From Arthrobacter sp. ov118 (GTDB lineage Bacteria > Actinomycetota > Actinomycetes > Actinomycetales > Micrococcaceae), in the NCBI RefSeq assembly GCF_900116495.1, contig NZ_FPAY01000002.1:310001-374000 (forward strand): DNA of 64,000 bases, in the 5' to 3' direction. This document shows positions 25,515 through 33,624 of this stretch, piece after piece. A program made the translations under genes and the position numbers. Position 1 is the stretch's first letter. Each line of letters opens with the position of its first letter. The notes below the pieces were generated by a model. That model saw only the letters and a list, made by a program, of their open reading frames with translations. It ran no database searches and was not told where the DNA came from.

Positions 25515-26993
25515 CTAGCCCCCGAAGTGGAAGGTTCCCGGCGGCCCGGCGAACGGCCCGGGGAACGCGCCGGGAAACGCGCCGCCATGGCCGTCGGCAT
25601 CGCCGTCGGTCCCGCTGCCGCTCCCGCTGCCGAGGAGGCTTCGGGTCAGGGCGGCGCTGTCGGCCATCAAGTCATCCACCGCCTTCCCCAAATGACTGTC
25701 CGCGACCGGGATGTGCTCCAACGCGGCCGCTACGACCGCGCGGCGGATGAGCTCGCGGGCGAAAGAGGCTGTGGTGCCTTCGGTGCGTGCTGCCGCATCC
25801 TCGAGTGCCTCCGGGCTGAAGGAAATGCCGCGGGCATAGAGCCTGAGCAGGGAGACACGTTCCGCCTGGGCGGGAAGGGGAATTTCCACGGCCAGGTCCA
25901 CACGTCCTGGGCGCTGTGCCAGTGCGCGTTCCAGCATATCGACGCGGTTAGTGGTGAGGACGAATGCAACGTCCGCGTCGTTGGCCAAGCCGTCCATGGC
26001 GTCCAGCACCTCGAACAGCAGCGGCTGAGGTCCGTGACCGAAGCTCCGATCCTCGGCGATGAGGTCGCAGTCTTCCAGGACGACGATGGAGGGCTGCAGG
26101 GCCCTGGCCATGGTGGCGGCCTCTGAAATCCTGGCCAGGGATCCTCCGGAAAGGAGGATTGCTGTGGCACCCTCACCGCGGCTCAGCAGATACCGCACCG
26201 TGTGGGTCTTGCCGGTCCCCGGCCGGCCGTAGAGCAGGACGCCGCGTTTGAGGTGCTGACCGTACTTCTTAAGAGAGTCCCGGTGCTCACCAATGCCCAA
26301 GGCGTGGTCCGAAACCTTTTCCAGCAGGCCACCGGGCAGGATGACATCCTCCGCGGCCAACGTAGGCCGGGCGTGGAAGGTGACTCCGGCCGCGCTGGGA
26401 CCGTATTCACCCATCACCAGGGAAATAATCTGGCCCTTGAGGACACTGCGGTGCTGCATCCGCCGTCGGAACTCCGAGAGGAAGCGCCCGGAGTGGTCCG
26501 TGGCGCCGGCCAGGACTTCCAGTGAAGCTGATTGCCGGCCGTACCTGGGGTTGGCGTCCCTTTGCAGCACCGCGATTGGACTTCCTCCGTGGCTGAACAG
26601 CCACAGTCCCAGCGCCACTACCTGCCGCTGCTCGTCCGGACCGACGGCGAGGTTGGTGTAGTCGGGCTGGGACAGGGGGAAGTGGGGGAACATCTGCGAC
26701 TGCTGCAGCATGTCGCTCAGCGACTGATGGTGGCGTTGGTCGCCGCCGCCGATGCCCACGAGCCGGTACCCAGGGTCTTCGCCGGCGAGCTCTGCCATGA
26801 GGATGTCGGCGTCCACGAACCGGTGCGGCGGAATCTCCTCCACCACTACAGACACGGATTCTGCCGGGACCGCCAAATGCTCGGTTAGGGTTGCCAAAAG
26901 CTGGGTTCCCGCCTGCACCCGATGCCGGCCGGACTGCGCAAGCTCTACCAGTTGTGCGAAATTGTCGATGAACTTCCCCAAATTTTCATCCAT
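25515..26993 (-). CDS. AAA family ATPase with Gly/Pro-rich tail
   Basis: A 492-residue protein. Residues 1-240 are an uncharacterised N-terminal region that includes ALGLWLFSHGG. The AAA module has Walker A GRPGTGKT (256-263), Walker B IVVLEDCD (303-310), a sensor-1 FVLTTNR, and the arginine region LAQRPGRVDLAVEIPLP, the FtsH/CDC48-type second region of homology. The C-terminus is a low-complexity GSGSGS and FPG/FAG tail. No protease, nuclease or toxin domain is attached. It probably remodels a protein partner. It is divergent from the DUF222/HNH gene and has no operon partner. Confidence 0.85.
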   Translation of the reverse strand: MDENLGKFIDNFAQLVELAQSGRHRVQAGTQLLATLTEHLAVPAESVSVVVEEIPPHRFVDADILMAELAGEDPGYRLVGIGGGDQRHHQSLSDMLQQSQMFPHFPLSQPDYTNLAVGPDEQRQVVALGLWLFSHGGSPIAVLQRDANPRYGRQSASLEVLAGATDHSGRFLSEFRRRMQHRSVLKGQIISLVMGEYGPSAAGVTFHARPTLAAEDVILPGGLLEKVSDHALGIGEHRDSLKKYGQHLKRGVLLYGRPGTGKTHTVRYLLSRGEGATAILLSGGSLARISEAATMARALQPSIVVLEDCDLIAEDRSFGHGPQPLLFEVLDAMDGLANDADVAFVLTTNRVDMLERALAQRPGRVDLAVEIPLPAQAERVSLLRLYARGISFSPEALEDAAARTEGTTASFARELIRRAVVAAALEHIPVADSHLGKAVDDLMADSAALTRSLLGSGSGSGTDGDADGHGGAFPGAFPGPFAGPPGTFHFGG

Positions 26994-27116
26994 GCGCTGA
27001 CCCTACCAGCGCCGTGTGCCGGCACTGAGGCTTTGTCCGGCGTCTTTTGGCCGGTCCTTCGCCGCTGAGATCCCACTTTCATCATCACTGTCGTACCCCT
27101 TTGGGAGAGTTGAGTC

Positions 27117-28919
27117 ATGGAAGCTGTTGGAGCGTTCGTCCCGGATGAGGCCGACCGGCCGGGGTCCGGGATGCCCGTCCGGTTTCCGCAACAGGCAGCC
27201 GTTCCCGGTGCCGCGGCTGATTCGGTGGACGGTGCTGTAGCCGTGGCTCTGGCGTTGCTTCGGGCATCCACTGAGACAGCGGCAGAGGACGTTGCCCGGT
27301 TGGACTTCTTCCAGGCGTCGGACTTCGCCGAGGGCGTGGAGGACCTGTCCCGCGTTGTCGAGTATCTGCAGATCATCGGTGCCGCCCGTGTGGACCGTGC
27401 GCGCCGCGAGGCGGCCGCGGTGGAGAAGGCACCCCGCGGGTGGGGCTCGGAACCGGCGGCTGGAACAACCGGCGGCTGGCTGACGGGGTGGAACCAGGAA
27501 CCCGGTGAAGACGAGGCCGGGGGAGACGAGGCCGGGGGAGACGCGCCGCCCGGGGACGAATCAGATGGCGTGAACGGCGCCGGGGCCGAAGGCGGCGCGG
27601 CCCCGCACGGAAGTCCGGCTGGGCCTTGGGGAACGTCCGGCGCCGCCGTGTCTGCTTTGGCCGCGGCCGCGGTGGTGGATGACGGGTACCGGAACTCGGC
27701 GGAGTTCCTGCGGGCGCGGCTGCGCATCAGCGCACCGGAGGCCAAGCGCCGGCTAAGCCTTGGCGGCGGGCTGTTGCCCCGGACCGGCATTGCGGGCCGG
27801 AGCCTCCCGCCGGCGCGGCAGGAACTCGCGGCAGCCGTGGCCGAAGGGACCATCGCCTCCCGCACCGCCACGCTGATCGCGATGTCCTTGGACCGGGTCG
27901 GGCGGGTGGCCCCGCCGGAGGCTGTTGATGACATGGAGCATGCCCTGACGATGACGGCGGTCGAGAACGACCCCGATTTCCTGGCCCGGGTCGCCCGGCG
28001 CTGGGTCGAGGCCCTGGACCAGGACGGCACCGAGCCCTCGGAGGAGTCGCTGCGCCGGCTCCAGGGCGTCTTCATCCGCAAACCCCGGCACGGGCTGCAT
28101 CATCTGGAAATCTTCGCCACCACGGACCAGTTCGAGGACCTGGCCACGGTGATGAATGTGGCCACCAATCCGCGCCTGGGAACCGCAGCCAATCCGGGCG
28201 CCGCCGCCGACGACGGGGCTGCCGCGGCCGGGAACGGGGCCGACCCGGCCGAGGCCCGCCTGGACCGCCGAACACGGCCGCAGAAACTCCTCGACGGACT
28301 CGTCGGCGGCTGCAAGGCCGCCCTGGCTTCAGGACACCTGTCTGCGGCGGGAGGGCTCCGCCCCCAGATCATGGCAACCATCAACTACCGGGACCTGCTG
28401 GAAGGGCTCGACGCCAGCGAACCCCAGACGAATCAAACCCAGGCCAATCAATCCTGGGCCAGCGGAGCTTCCGGCACCGCAGCTCACAGCACGGGCGGGG
28501 CCGGATCCTTGGTGTTCACCGGCCCGGTCACGGCGTCGACCGTGCGCAAGATCGCCTGCGACGCCGACATCATCCCGGTCCTGCTCGGCGGCGAGGGCAG
28601 GGTTCTGGACATCGGCCGGGCCTCAAGGGTCTTTCCGCCGCACATCCGCAAGGCCATCACGGCCCGGGACCAGGGGTGTTCATTCCCGCAATGCACCATC
28701 CCCGCGCCATGGTGCGAAGCCCACCACGTCACGTACTGGTCCCGGGGCGGCAGCACCGGAACAGACAACGGAACACTGCTGTGTTCACACCACCACCGCC
28801 TGATCCACAAGGAACAGTGGACCATCCAGATGCGCAGCGGCATTCCCTGGTTCATCCCGCCGCCGCATGTGGATCCGGGCCAAACACCGCGCCGGAACAG
28901 ATACTTCCGCCTCGACTAA
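27117..28919 (+). CDS. DUF222 / HNH endonuclease-domain protein (13E12-repeat family)
   Basis: A 600-residue protein of the abundant actinobacterial DUF222 family. An N-terminal DUF222 region (about 60-400) contains AKRRLSLGG, GLLPRTG and AEGTIASRTATLI. The C-terminal HNH module has CSFPQC, CEAHHVTYWSRGG, DNGTLLCSHHHRLIH, so both zinc cysteine pairs and the catalytic histidine are present. The role is uncertain; members are often multicopy and have been linked to mobile elements. GGGAGAG precedes the ATG. A 15-bp duplication encodes DEAGG twice in the linker near residue 135. Confidence 0.88.
   Translation: MEAVGAFVPDEADRPGSGMPVRFPQQAAVPGAAADSVDGAVAVALALLRASTETAAEDVARLDFFQASDFAEGVEDLSRVVEYLQIIGAARVDRARREAAAVEKAPRGWGSEPAAGTTGGWLTGWNQEPGEDEAGGDEAGGDAPPGDESDGVNGAGAEGGAAPHGSPAGPWGTSGAAVSALAAAAVVDDGYRNSAEFLRARLRISAPEAKRRLSLGGGLLPRTGIAGRSLPPARQELAAAVAEGTIASRTATLIAMSLDRVGRVAPPEAVDDMEHALTMTAVENDPDFLARVARRWVEALDQDGTEPSEESLRRLQGVFIRKPRHGLHHLEIFATTDQFEDLATVMNVATNPRLGTAANPGAAADDGAAAAGNGADPAEARLDRRTRPQKLLDGLVGGCKAALASGHLSAAGGLRPQIMATINYRDLLEGLDASEPQTNQTQANQSWASGASGTAAHSTGGAGSLVFTGPVTASTVRKIACDADIIPVLLGGEGRVLDIGRASRVFPPHIRKAITARDQGCSFPQCTIPAPWCEAHHVTYWSRGGSTGTDNGTLLCSHHHRLIHKEQWTIQMRSGIPWFIPPPHVDPGQTPRRNRYFRLD
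27510..27539 (+). repeat. 15-bp tandem duplication inside the DUF222/HNH gene
   Basis: GACGAGGCCGGGGGA occurs twice exactly and in frame (DEAGG-DEAGG), in an acidic linker where length change would be tolerated. Confidence 0.8.
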
Positions 28920-28969
28920 CCCTCGATCCTCCGTACCAGAAGCGCCGCGTCGCGGTTCGTTGTTTGTCT

Positions 28970-29896
28970 CTAGAGCGTGCGCACATCGGTGTTGGCACCG
29001 CAGACGATGACTGCGACGCGTTCGTCCTTGCCGGGCGCGTACGCTCCGGAAGTGAGGGCAGCGAGGGCCGCCGCCGCACCGTACTCGGCGGGGATGCGGT
29101 ACTCACTCCACAACTGCGACCGGGCACTGACAATGGCTGCATCGTCCACGAGCACCGACACCGGTGGGACGCGGGAAGCCATGCTGAAAGCGATCTCGCC
29201 GACCCGCCGGGCACCTAGGGAATCGGCGGCGATCCCGGAAACGGGGACATCGACCGGATGGCCGGCCTCGAGGGCCGCGTGCAAGGTGGGGATATTGAAG
29301 GGTTCGACCGCGACGACGCGTGCCCGGCCCCCGGCAGCCGCGGCGACGCCCGCGAACAGTCCGCCCCCGCCGACGGCGACAACAATGGTGTCGATGCCGG
29401 GCTCGTCCTGAAAGATCTCTTCGGCGAGCGTGCCGGCGCCTGCAGCGATCTCCAGCTGGTCGTACGCGTGGCAGAAGAGCGCACCGCTCGTTTCGACATA
29501 CTGCATTGCGGCCGCATAGGCCTCCGCGTACTCCGCGCCGACCTGACGGACCGTTGCCTTGTACCCGAGCAGGCGCTCGACTTTGACCCGAGGGGCGGTC
29601 TCCGGCACAAACACCGTTGCCGGAACCCCGAGTACCGCCGCTGCATACGCATTAGCCAGGCCCGCATTGCCCCCAGAAGCCGCCACTACCCCAATCTTTG
29701 GGTCGAGTTCCCCGCGCTCCCGGGCAGCCAGGATGCGGTTGAAGGCGCCCCGTGCTTTAAATACTCCGGTGTGCTGCAGGAACTCGCACTTGAACCAAAG
29801 CGGAGCGGCCGCCGTGCCGCCGCGGAGCAAGGGCGTACGCCGCACATAGCCCCTGATGCGCCTCTCGGCCTCGAGCACGTCGCCCCGGATGATCAC
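28970..29896 (-). CDS. PLP-dependent threonine/serine dehydratase
   Basis: A 308-residue fold-type II PLP enzyme. The lysine that binds PLP sits in GVFKARGAF, the substrate loop is ASGGNAGLA and the phosphate-binding glycine run is AVGGGGLFAG. The length fits catabolic threonine/serine dehydratases without an ACT regulatory domain. It should deaminate serine or threonine to the keto acid, although some relatives are racemases. It faces the DUF222/HNH gene tail to tail with a 50-bp spacer in which no strong terminator was seen. Confidence 0.88.
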   Translation of the reverse strand: MIIRGDVLEAERRIRGYVRRTPLLRGGTAAAPLWFKCEFLQHTGVFKARGAFNRILAARERGELDPKIGVVAASGGNAGLANAYAAAVLGVPATVFVPETAPRVKVERLLGYKATVRQVGAEYAEAYAAAMQYVETSGALFCHAYDQLEIAAGAGTLAEEIFQDEPGIDTIVVAVGGGGLFAGVAAAAGGRARVVAVEPFNIPTLHAALEAGHPVDVPVSGIAADSLGARRVGEIAFSMASRVPPVSVLVDDAAIVSARSQLWSEYRIPAEYGAAAALAALTSGAYAPGKDERVAVIVCGANTDVRTL

Positions 29897-30022
29897 GGAT
29901 TCTCCTCAGTTTGCCATCTTGCTACGACCGCAAGACTAGCGCCCGGCGGCGGTTGATCGGGACCGGACCGCAGGAGGCCCGCGTGACACCAAAGGCTCGA
30001 GCCGTTGTGCGACACTGGGCCG

Positions 30023-30457
30023 ATGCCACCGTTCAGCATCTCCACCGTCAGCGAGGTTCCCCAGGCCGAGTTGGTCGACTTGTACGAGTCTGTCGGATGG
30101 TCCGCGTATACCCGCCAGCCCGAGGTGTTGACCCAGGCGGTCCGCAACTCGTCGTTCGTTGTTGCCGCCCGCGATGACGGTGGCGAACTGGTCGGACTGG
30201 CCCGGGCAATCTCTGATGATTCGACTATTTGCTATGTGCAGGACGTACTTGTCCGGCCCTCCCGGCAGGGCACCGGCATCGGCCGCGCGATGCTGGCAAG
30301 CATCACCGCGAAGTACGGACATGTGCGGCAAACCGTGCTGATTACCGACGACGAGCCGGCCCAGCGGGCCTTTTACCAAGCCTTGGGCTTTACGGAAGGG
30401 CGTGACTTCCGTCCGGAACCCGTGCGCGTTTTTGCCCGTTTTCACCAGCCAGGGTGA
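30023..30457 (+). CDS. GNAT family N-acetyltransferase
   Basis: A 144-residue GNAT of the short type. VYVQDVL-like strand ICYVQDVLVRPSRQGTGIGRAML carries the acetyl-CoA loop QGTGIG, followed by RQTVLITDDEPAQRAFYQALGF. ATG 30023 begins the domain; a TTG at 30005 would add six residues. No known substrate. It is divergent from the dehydratase gene and is followed by gene remnants. Confidence 0.87.
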   Translation: MPPFSISTVSEVPQAELVDLYESVGWSAYTRQPEVLTQAVRNSSFVVAARDDGGELVGLARAISDDSTICYVQDVLVRPSRQGTGIGRAMLASITAKYGHVRQTVLITDDEPAQRAFYQALGFTEGRDFRPEPVRVFARFHQPG

Positions 30458-30524
30458 TTCTGGAGCGCGGCAGCGGAGGCGTCACAGCTACCTGCCGCTT
30501 GCGAGGTAGGGGCATCTGGAACGC

Positions 30525-30742
30525 TCAGCTTTTGTCGCGGACCCAGGCCGCAATGACAGATCGGAGCGCCGCCTTCTTCGCTTCGAAATCGTCGCCTCGA
30601 CGAACCAAGCGGCCCGGGACACTTCACCGTCACCCTCCAACAAACCCGAATCATCCTGGATGGACGCACCCTGCTGAAACATCAGCGTGACGTTTTTCTT
30701 GGCCTTGGGGAAGAACGATGCAATAGCGGCCGCCCGCGGTGG
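30525..30742 (-). pseudogene. 5'-truncated and frameshifted DUF1801-like remnant
   Basis: Minus-strand translation gives SFFPKAKKNVTLMFQQGAS and SGLLEGDGEVSRAAWF, strongly like the C-terminal part of DUF1801-type proteins. A one-base loss near 30600 then shifts the frame. The missing end, GDDFEAKKAALRSVIAAWVRDKS, continues in the next frame to TGA at 30525. Nothing of the N-terminal half exists: the DinB gene ends nine bases upstream. This looks like the relic of a deletion that joined the DinB gene to the tail of a lost gene. Confidence 0.62.
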
Positions 30743-30750
30743 CGCGGCAG

Positions 30751-31245
30751 CTAGGGGCGGGCTGCGAGGATTTGCTCGCGCAGGATATCCGCGTGGCCGC
30801 AGTGCTGGGCCAGTTCCCGGAGCATATGCAGGTAGACCCACCGCAGGGGCAACGGACCGCGCCGGTTGCCCCGGACAAGGTCATCAAGAGCCAGGGGAGC
30901 GGCCCGGCGGCGCGACTCCTCGCAGGCCTGGCTGTAGGCGGCCTGGAGGCTCAGGATGGTGTCGCAGTCCTCCAGGATGAACGATTCATCGGGGGTGGCC
31001 GGAATGCCGATCTCCTGGCGGGTCCTGCATGCGATGGCCTCGTCAAACCAGACCTTTTCCACAAACGTGGCGTGCTTGACCAGCCCCAGGAGCGTGGTCC
31101 GGGACGGGAGCAGGGATGCCCGGGCCTCCTGCTCCGTCAGCCCGTCCAGACAGCCGTGCAATGCCGCACGGTGCTCATCGAGGAACTCGTCAAACTGGGT
31201 CCGGATGTCCGCGGTCCAGGTGGCTGGATCCATGCTTGGGCTCAT
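30751..31245 (-). CDS. DinB-like (DUF664 type) four-helix metalloprotein
   Basis: A 164-residue DinB-superfamily protein. LVKHATFVEKVWFDEAI holds the first metal histidine and HMLRELAQHCGHADILREQI holds the pair near the C-terminus, the usual HxxxH-type triad. These proteins are thiol-dependent transferases in some cases, including mycothiol S-transferases in actinobacteria, which would fit the adjacent mycothiol genes. ATG 31245 or 31233 are both possible starts; the frame is open further upstream but without domain sequence. Confidence 0.82.
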   Translation of the reverse strand: MSPSMDPATWTADIRTQFDEFLDEHRAALHGCLDGLTEQEARASLLPSRTTLLGLVKHATFVEKVWFDEAIACRTRQEIGIPATPDESFILEDCDTILSLQAAYSQACEESRRRAAPLALDDLVRGNRRGPLPLRWVYLHMLRELAQHCGHADILREQILAARP

Positions 31246-31266
31246 GGCCCCACATCCTATGGCTGG

Positions 31267-31298
31267 CAGGCCCGGTCCAGAAATCCGGACCGGGCCTG
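31267..31298 (-). terminator. hairpin after the MBL hydrolase gene
   Basis: A perfect 12-bp stem (CAGGCCCGGTCC with GGACCGGGCCTG) around an eight-base loop lies in the spacer between the MBL gene stop at 31335 and the DinB start. No T-run follows. Confidence 0.65.
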
Positions 31299-31334
31299 TC
31301 GGCAGTGGCCTCAAGGCCGGGACGAGGGCGGCGG

Positions 31335-31994
31335 TCAGTGCCCCCGCGCGATCCATTCCTCAAGGTGCGGCGCTTCGGCGCCAATCGTCGTCGGATCCCC
31401 GTGGCCGGTGCGTACCACCGTCTCCGCGGGAAGTGGCAGGAGCCGGTTCCGGATGGAGGTGATGATGGTGGGGAAGTCGCTGAAGGAGCGGCCGGTAGCG
31501 CCCGGGCCGCCCTGGAACAGCGTGTCACCGCTGAACACAGTGCTTTCAGACCCAGTGCTTTCAGACCCAGCGCTTTCGCCCTCGAGCAGGAAGCAAACGG
31601 ACCCGGGCGAGTGGCCGGGGGTGTGCAGTGCCACGAGGCTGGTCCCCGCGACGTCGAACGTGTCGCCGTCGGCGATGTCGTGGTCCGGTTCGGTGCCGGG
31701 GAAGACCTGTTCCCAGAGCATCCAGTCGTTCCGGTTCAGGTACACGGGCGCGTTCACGAGCGTGCGGACCTCGCCGACGGCGCGGATGTGGTCGTCGTGG
31801 CCGTGCGTGAGCAGAATGGCCGTGACCTTCCGGCCTTCGACGGCGGCGGCCACGGCGGCGGGATCGTGGGCCGGGTCGATGATGACGCATTCGGCGTCGT
31901 CCCCGACGATCCACACATTGTTGTCAACGTCCCAGGTCCCGCCGTCGAGCGAAAACGTCCCGGAAGTGACCAGCCGATCGATCCGGATGCTCAC
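31335..31994 (-). CDS. MBL-fold hydrolase, candidate S-formylmycothiol hydrolase
   Basis: A 219-residue metallo-beta-lactamase-fold enzyme. Metal ligands are in LLTHGHDDHIRAVG (HxHxDH), HTPGHSPGSVCF, FSGDTLF and RTGHGDPTT, the glyoxalase-II type set. Its start overlaps the upstream mycothiol dehydrogenase gene by four bases, so the two are coupled. In actinobacteria this neighbour is thought to hydrolyse the S-formylmycothiol made by the dehydrogenase, or to act on another mycothiol thioester. A 15-bp duplication gives GSEST-GSEST in a surface loop. Confidence 0.85.
   Translation of the reverse strand: MSIRIDRLVTSGTFSLDGGTWDVDNNVWIVGDDAECVIIDPAHDPAAVAAAVEGRKVTAILLTHGHDDHIRAVGEVRTLVNAPVYLNRNDWMLWEQVFPGTEPDHDIADGDTFDVAGTSLVALHTPGHSPGSVCFLLEGESAGSESTGSESTVFSGDTLFQGGPGATGRSFSDFPTIITSIRNRLLPLPAETVVRTGHGDPTTIGAEAPHLEEWIARGH
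31541..31578 (-). repeat. 15-bp tandem repeat inside the MBL hydrolase gene
   Basis: TGCTTTCAGACCCAG occurs at 31541-31555 and 31556-31570, exactly, with a partial third copy. It is in frame and adds five residues (Gly-Ser-Glu-Ser-Thr) to a loop before the FSGDTLF strand. Confidence 0.85.
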
Positions 31995-33076
31995 AGCTCC
32001 ACCACCGAGCGCAGCACCGCGCCGGCGTGCATCTTGTCGAAGGCTTCATCGATCTGGTCGATCCTGATCCGCTCCGTCACGAAGGCGTCCAGATCCAGCT
32101 TGCCCTGCCGGTAGAGGCTGATGAGCATGGGGAAGTCGCGCGAGGGCAGGCAGTCGCCGTACCAGGAGGACTTGAGGGAGCCGCCGCGGCCGAACACGTC
32201 CAGCAGCGGCAGTTCAAGGGTCATCTCCGGACTCGGCACGCCCACCAGGACCACTGTGCCAGCGAGGTCGCGCGCGTAGAAGGCCTGCTTGTAGGTCTCC
32301 GGGCGGCCGACGGCGTCAATCACCACATCGGCGCCGAAGCCGCCGGTCAGTTCGCGGATCGCTTCCACGGGGTCGACGGCGGAGGAGTCCACCGTGTGGG
32401 TGGCACCGAGGTCCTGGGCGCGCTGGAGCTTCTTGGGGTCAATGTCGACGGCGATCACGGTGGTGGCGCCTGCAAGGGCCGCGCCGGCGACAGCTGCCAC
32501 GCCCACCCCGCCGCAGCCGATCACGGCAACCGAATCGCCGCGCTGGACGTTTCCGGTGTTGATCGCGGCGCCTATGCCGGCCATGACGCCGCAGCCGAGC
32601 AGTCCGACGGCGGCGGGGTCGGCGTCGGGGTCTACTTTGGTGCACTGTCCCGCGGCCACGAGGGTCTTTTCGGCGAAGGCGCCGATGCCCAAGGCAGGGC
32701 TCAGTTCCGTGCCGTCTTCCAGTGTCATTTTCTGGGTGGCGTTGTGGGTGTTGAAGCAGTACTGGGGTTCACCGCGGCGGCAGGCGCGGCACTCGCCGCA
32801 GACGGCGCGCCAGTTCAGCACCACGCGGTCACCGGGGGCAACGTCCGTGACGTCCGGGCCCACGGCGCTGACCACGCCGGTGGCCTCGTGGCCGAGCAGG
32901 AAGGGGAAATCGTCATTGATGGCTCCCTGCTTGTAGTGCAGATCCGTGTGGCAGACGCCGCAGGTGAGGATGTCCACGAGGGCCTCGCCGGGGCCGGGAT
33001 CCGGGACCAGGATCGTCTCCAGGGTGACGTCGGCATTCTTGGAACGGACTACTGCGGCTTTGACCTTATGAACCAT
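31991..33076 (-). CDS. mscR: S-(hydroxymethyl)mycothiol dehydrogenase / nitrosomycothiol reductase
   Basis: A 361-residue zinc alcohol dehydrogenase of the mycothiol-dependent formaldehyde dehydrogenase type. Catalytic zinc residues are Cys39 in TCGVCHTDLH, His63-Glu64 in LLGHEATG and a later CGVMAG cysteine; the structural zinc has Cys93, 96, 99 and 107. GCGGVG begins the NAD fold, followed by VDIDPKKL. It oxidises the mycothiol-formaldehyde adduct and also reduces S-nitrosomycothiol. ATG 33076 has AGAGGAG upstream, which decides against a longer frame. It is coupled to an MBL hydrolase gene, and a mycoredoxin gene lies just upstream. Confidence 0.9.
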   Translation of the reverse strand: MVHKVKAAVVRSKNADVTLETILVPDPGPGEALVDILTCGVCHTDLHYKQGAINDDFPFLLGHEATGVVSAVGPDVTDVAPGDRVVLNWRAVCGECRACRRGEPQYCFNTHNATQKMTLEDGTELSPALGIGAFAEKTLVAAGQCTKVDPDADPAAVGLLGCGVMAGIGAAINTGNVQRGDSVAVIGCGGVGVAAVAGAALAGATTVIAVDIDPKKLQRAQDLGATHTVDSSAVDPVEAIRELTGGFGADVVIDAVGRPETYKQAFYARDLAGTVVLVGVPSPEMTLELPLLDVFGRGGSLKSSWYGDCLPSRDFPMLISLYRQGKLDLDAFVTERIRIDQIDEAFDKMHAGAVLRSVVEL

Positions 33077-33134
33077 GGAACAAGCTCCTCTGCTCTGATG
33101 GCGGGATACCCGCACAACGTACTGGCACAACGGG

Positions 33135-33167
33135 CGACGGCGCGGCCCTTGGGAGGCCGCGCCGTCG
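33135..33167 (-). terminator. hairpin between mycoredoxin and mscR
   Basis: A perfect 13-bp stem (CGACGGCGCGGCC and its complement) with a seven-base loop follows the mycoredoxin stop at 33211. It should separate that transcript from the dehydrogenase pair. Confidence 0.7.
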
Positions 33168-33210
33168 TGGTTTGGTGTCGCTTTTTGATGGCCTTCGGAT
33201 GATGGAAGGG

Positions 33211-33468
33211 CTAAGCGGCGAGCCGGCTCTTGACCTCGGCCGCGGAGGGGTTGGTGGCCGCGGTGCCGTCCGGGAAGAGGACGGTGGGGACGGTGCGGTT
33301 GCCGCCGTTGAGCTGCTCCACGAGGTCGGCGGTGCCTTCGACTTCTTCGATGTTGATCTCGGTGTAACCGATGCCCTGTGCATCGAGCTGCTTCTTCAGG
33401 CGGTTACAGTAGCCGCACCAGGTGGTCGAAAACATGGTGATGGTGCCGGAATCGGGAGTGAAGTCCAC
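33211..33468 (-). CDS. mycoredoxin (glutaredoxin-like)
   Basis: An 85-residue thioredoxin-fold protein. The active site is CGYC (Cys18, Cys21) after FSTTW, and VPTVLFPDG carries the cis-proline. It matches mycoredoxin-type glutaredoxins, which reduce mycothiol mixed disulfides on proteins in the cytosol. The start is GTG 33468, with GAGGAG about six bases before it. The longer open frame on this strand is antisense to the next gene. It belongs with the mycothiol-linked genes downstream. Confidence 0.9.
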   Translation of the reverse strand: MDFTPDSGTITMFSTTWCGYCNRLKKQLDAQGIGYTEINIEEVEGTADLVEQLNGGNRTVPTVLFPDGTAATNPSAAEVKSRLAA

Positions 33469-33624
33469 TAAGTTCTCCTCAAGCTGGTGGTTGGGACCGG
33501 CGTGTAGGGCCGGGTGCCCACGGAAGTCTTGCCTCACTGCCAACAACCGTACCGTGCACCCCACTATTCCCGCACGGTGTTTCCGCCAGTGGCCCGGAAC
33601 GCCCCTCGGTGGCATGCTGGGACC

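Noticed and set aside
27117..28919. DUF222/HNH gene as an active mobile element
   Set aside because: No inverted ends, target duplication or integrase is visible; the family is often chromosomal in actinobacteria.
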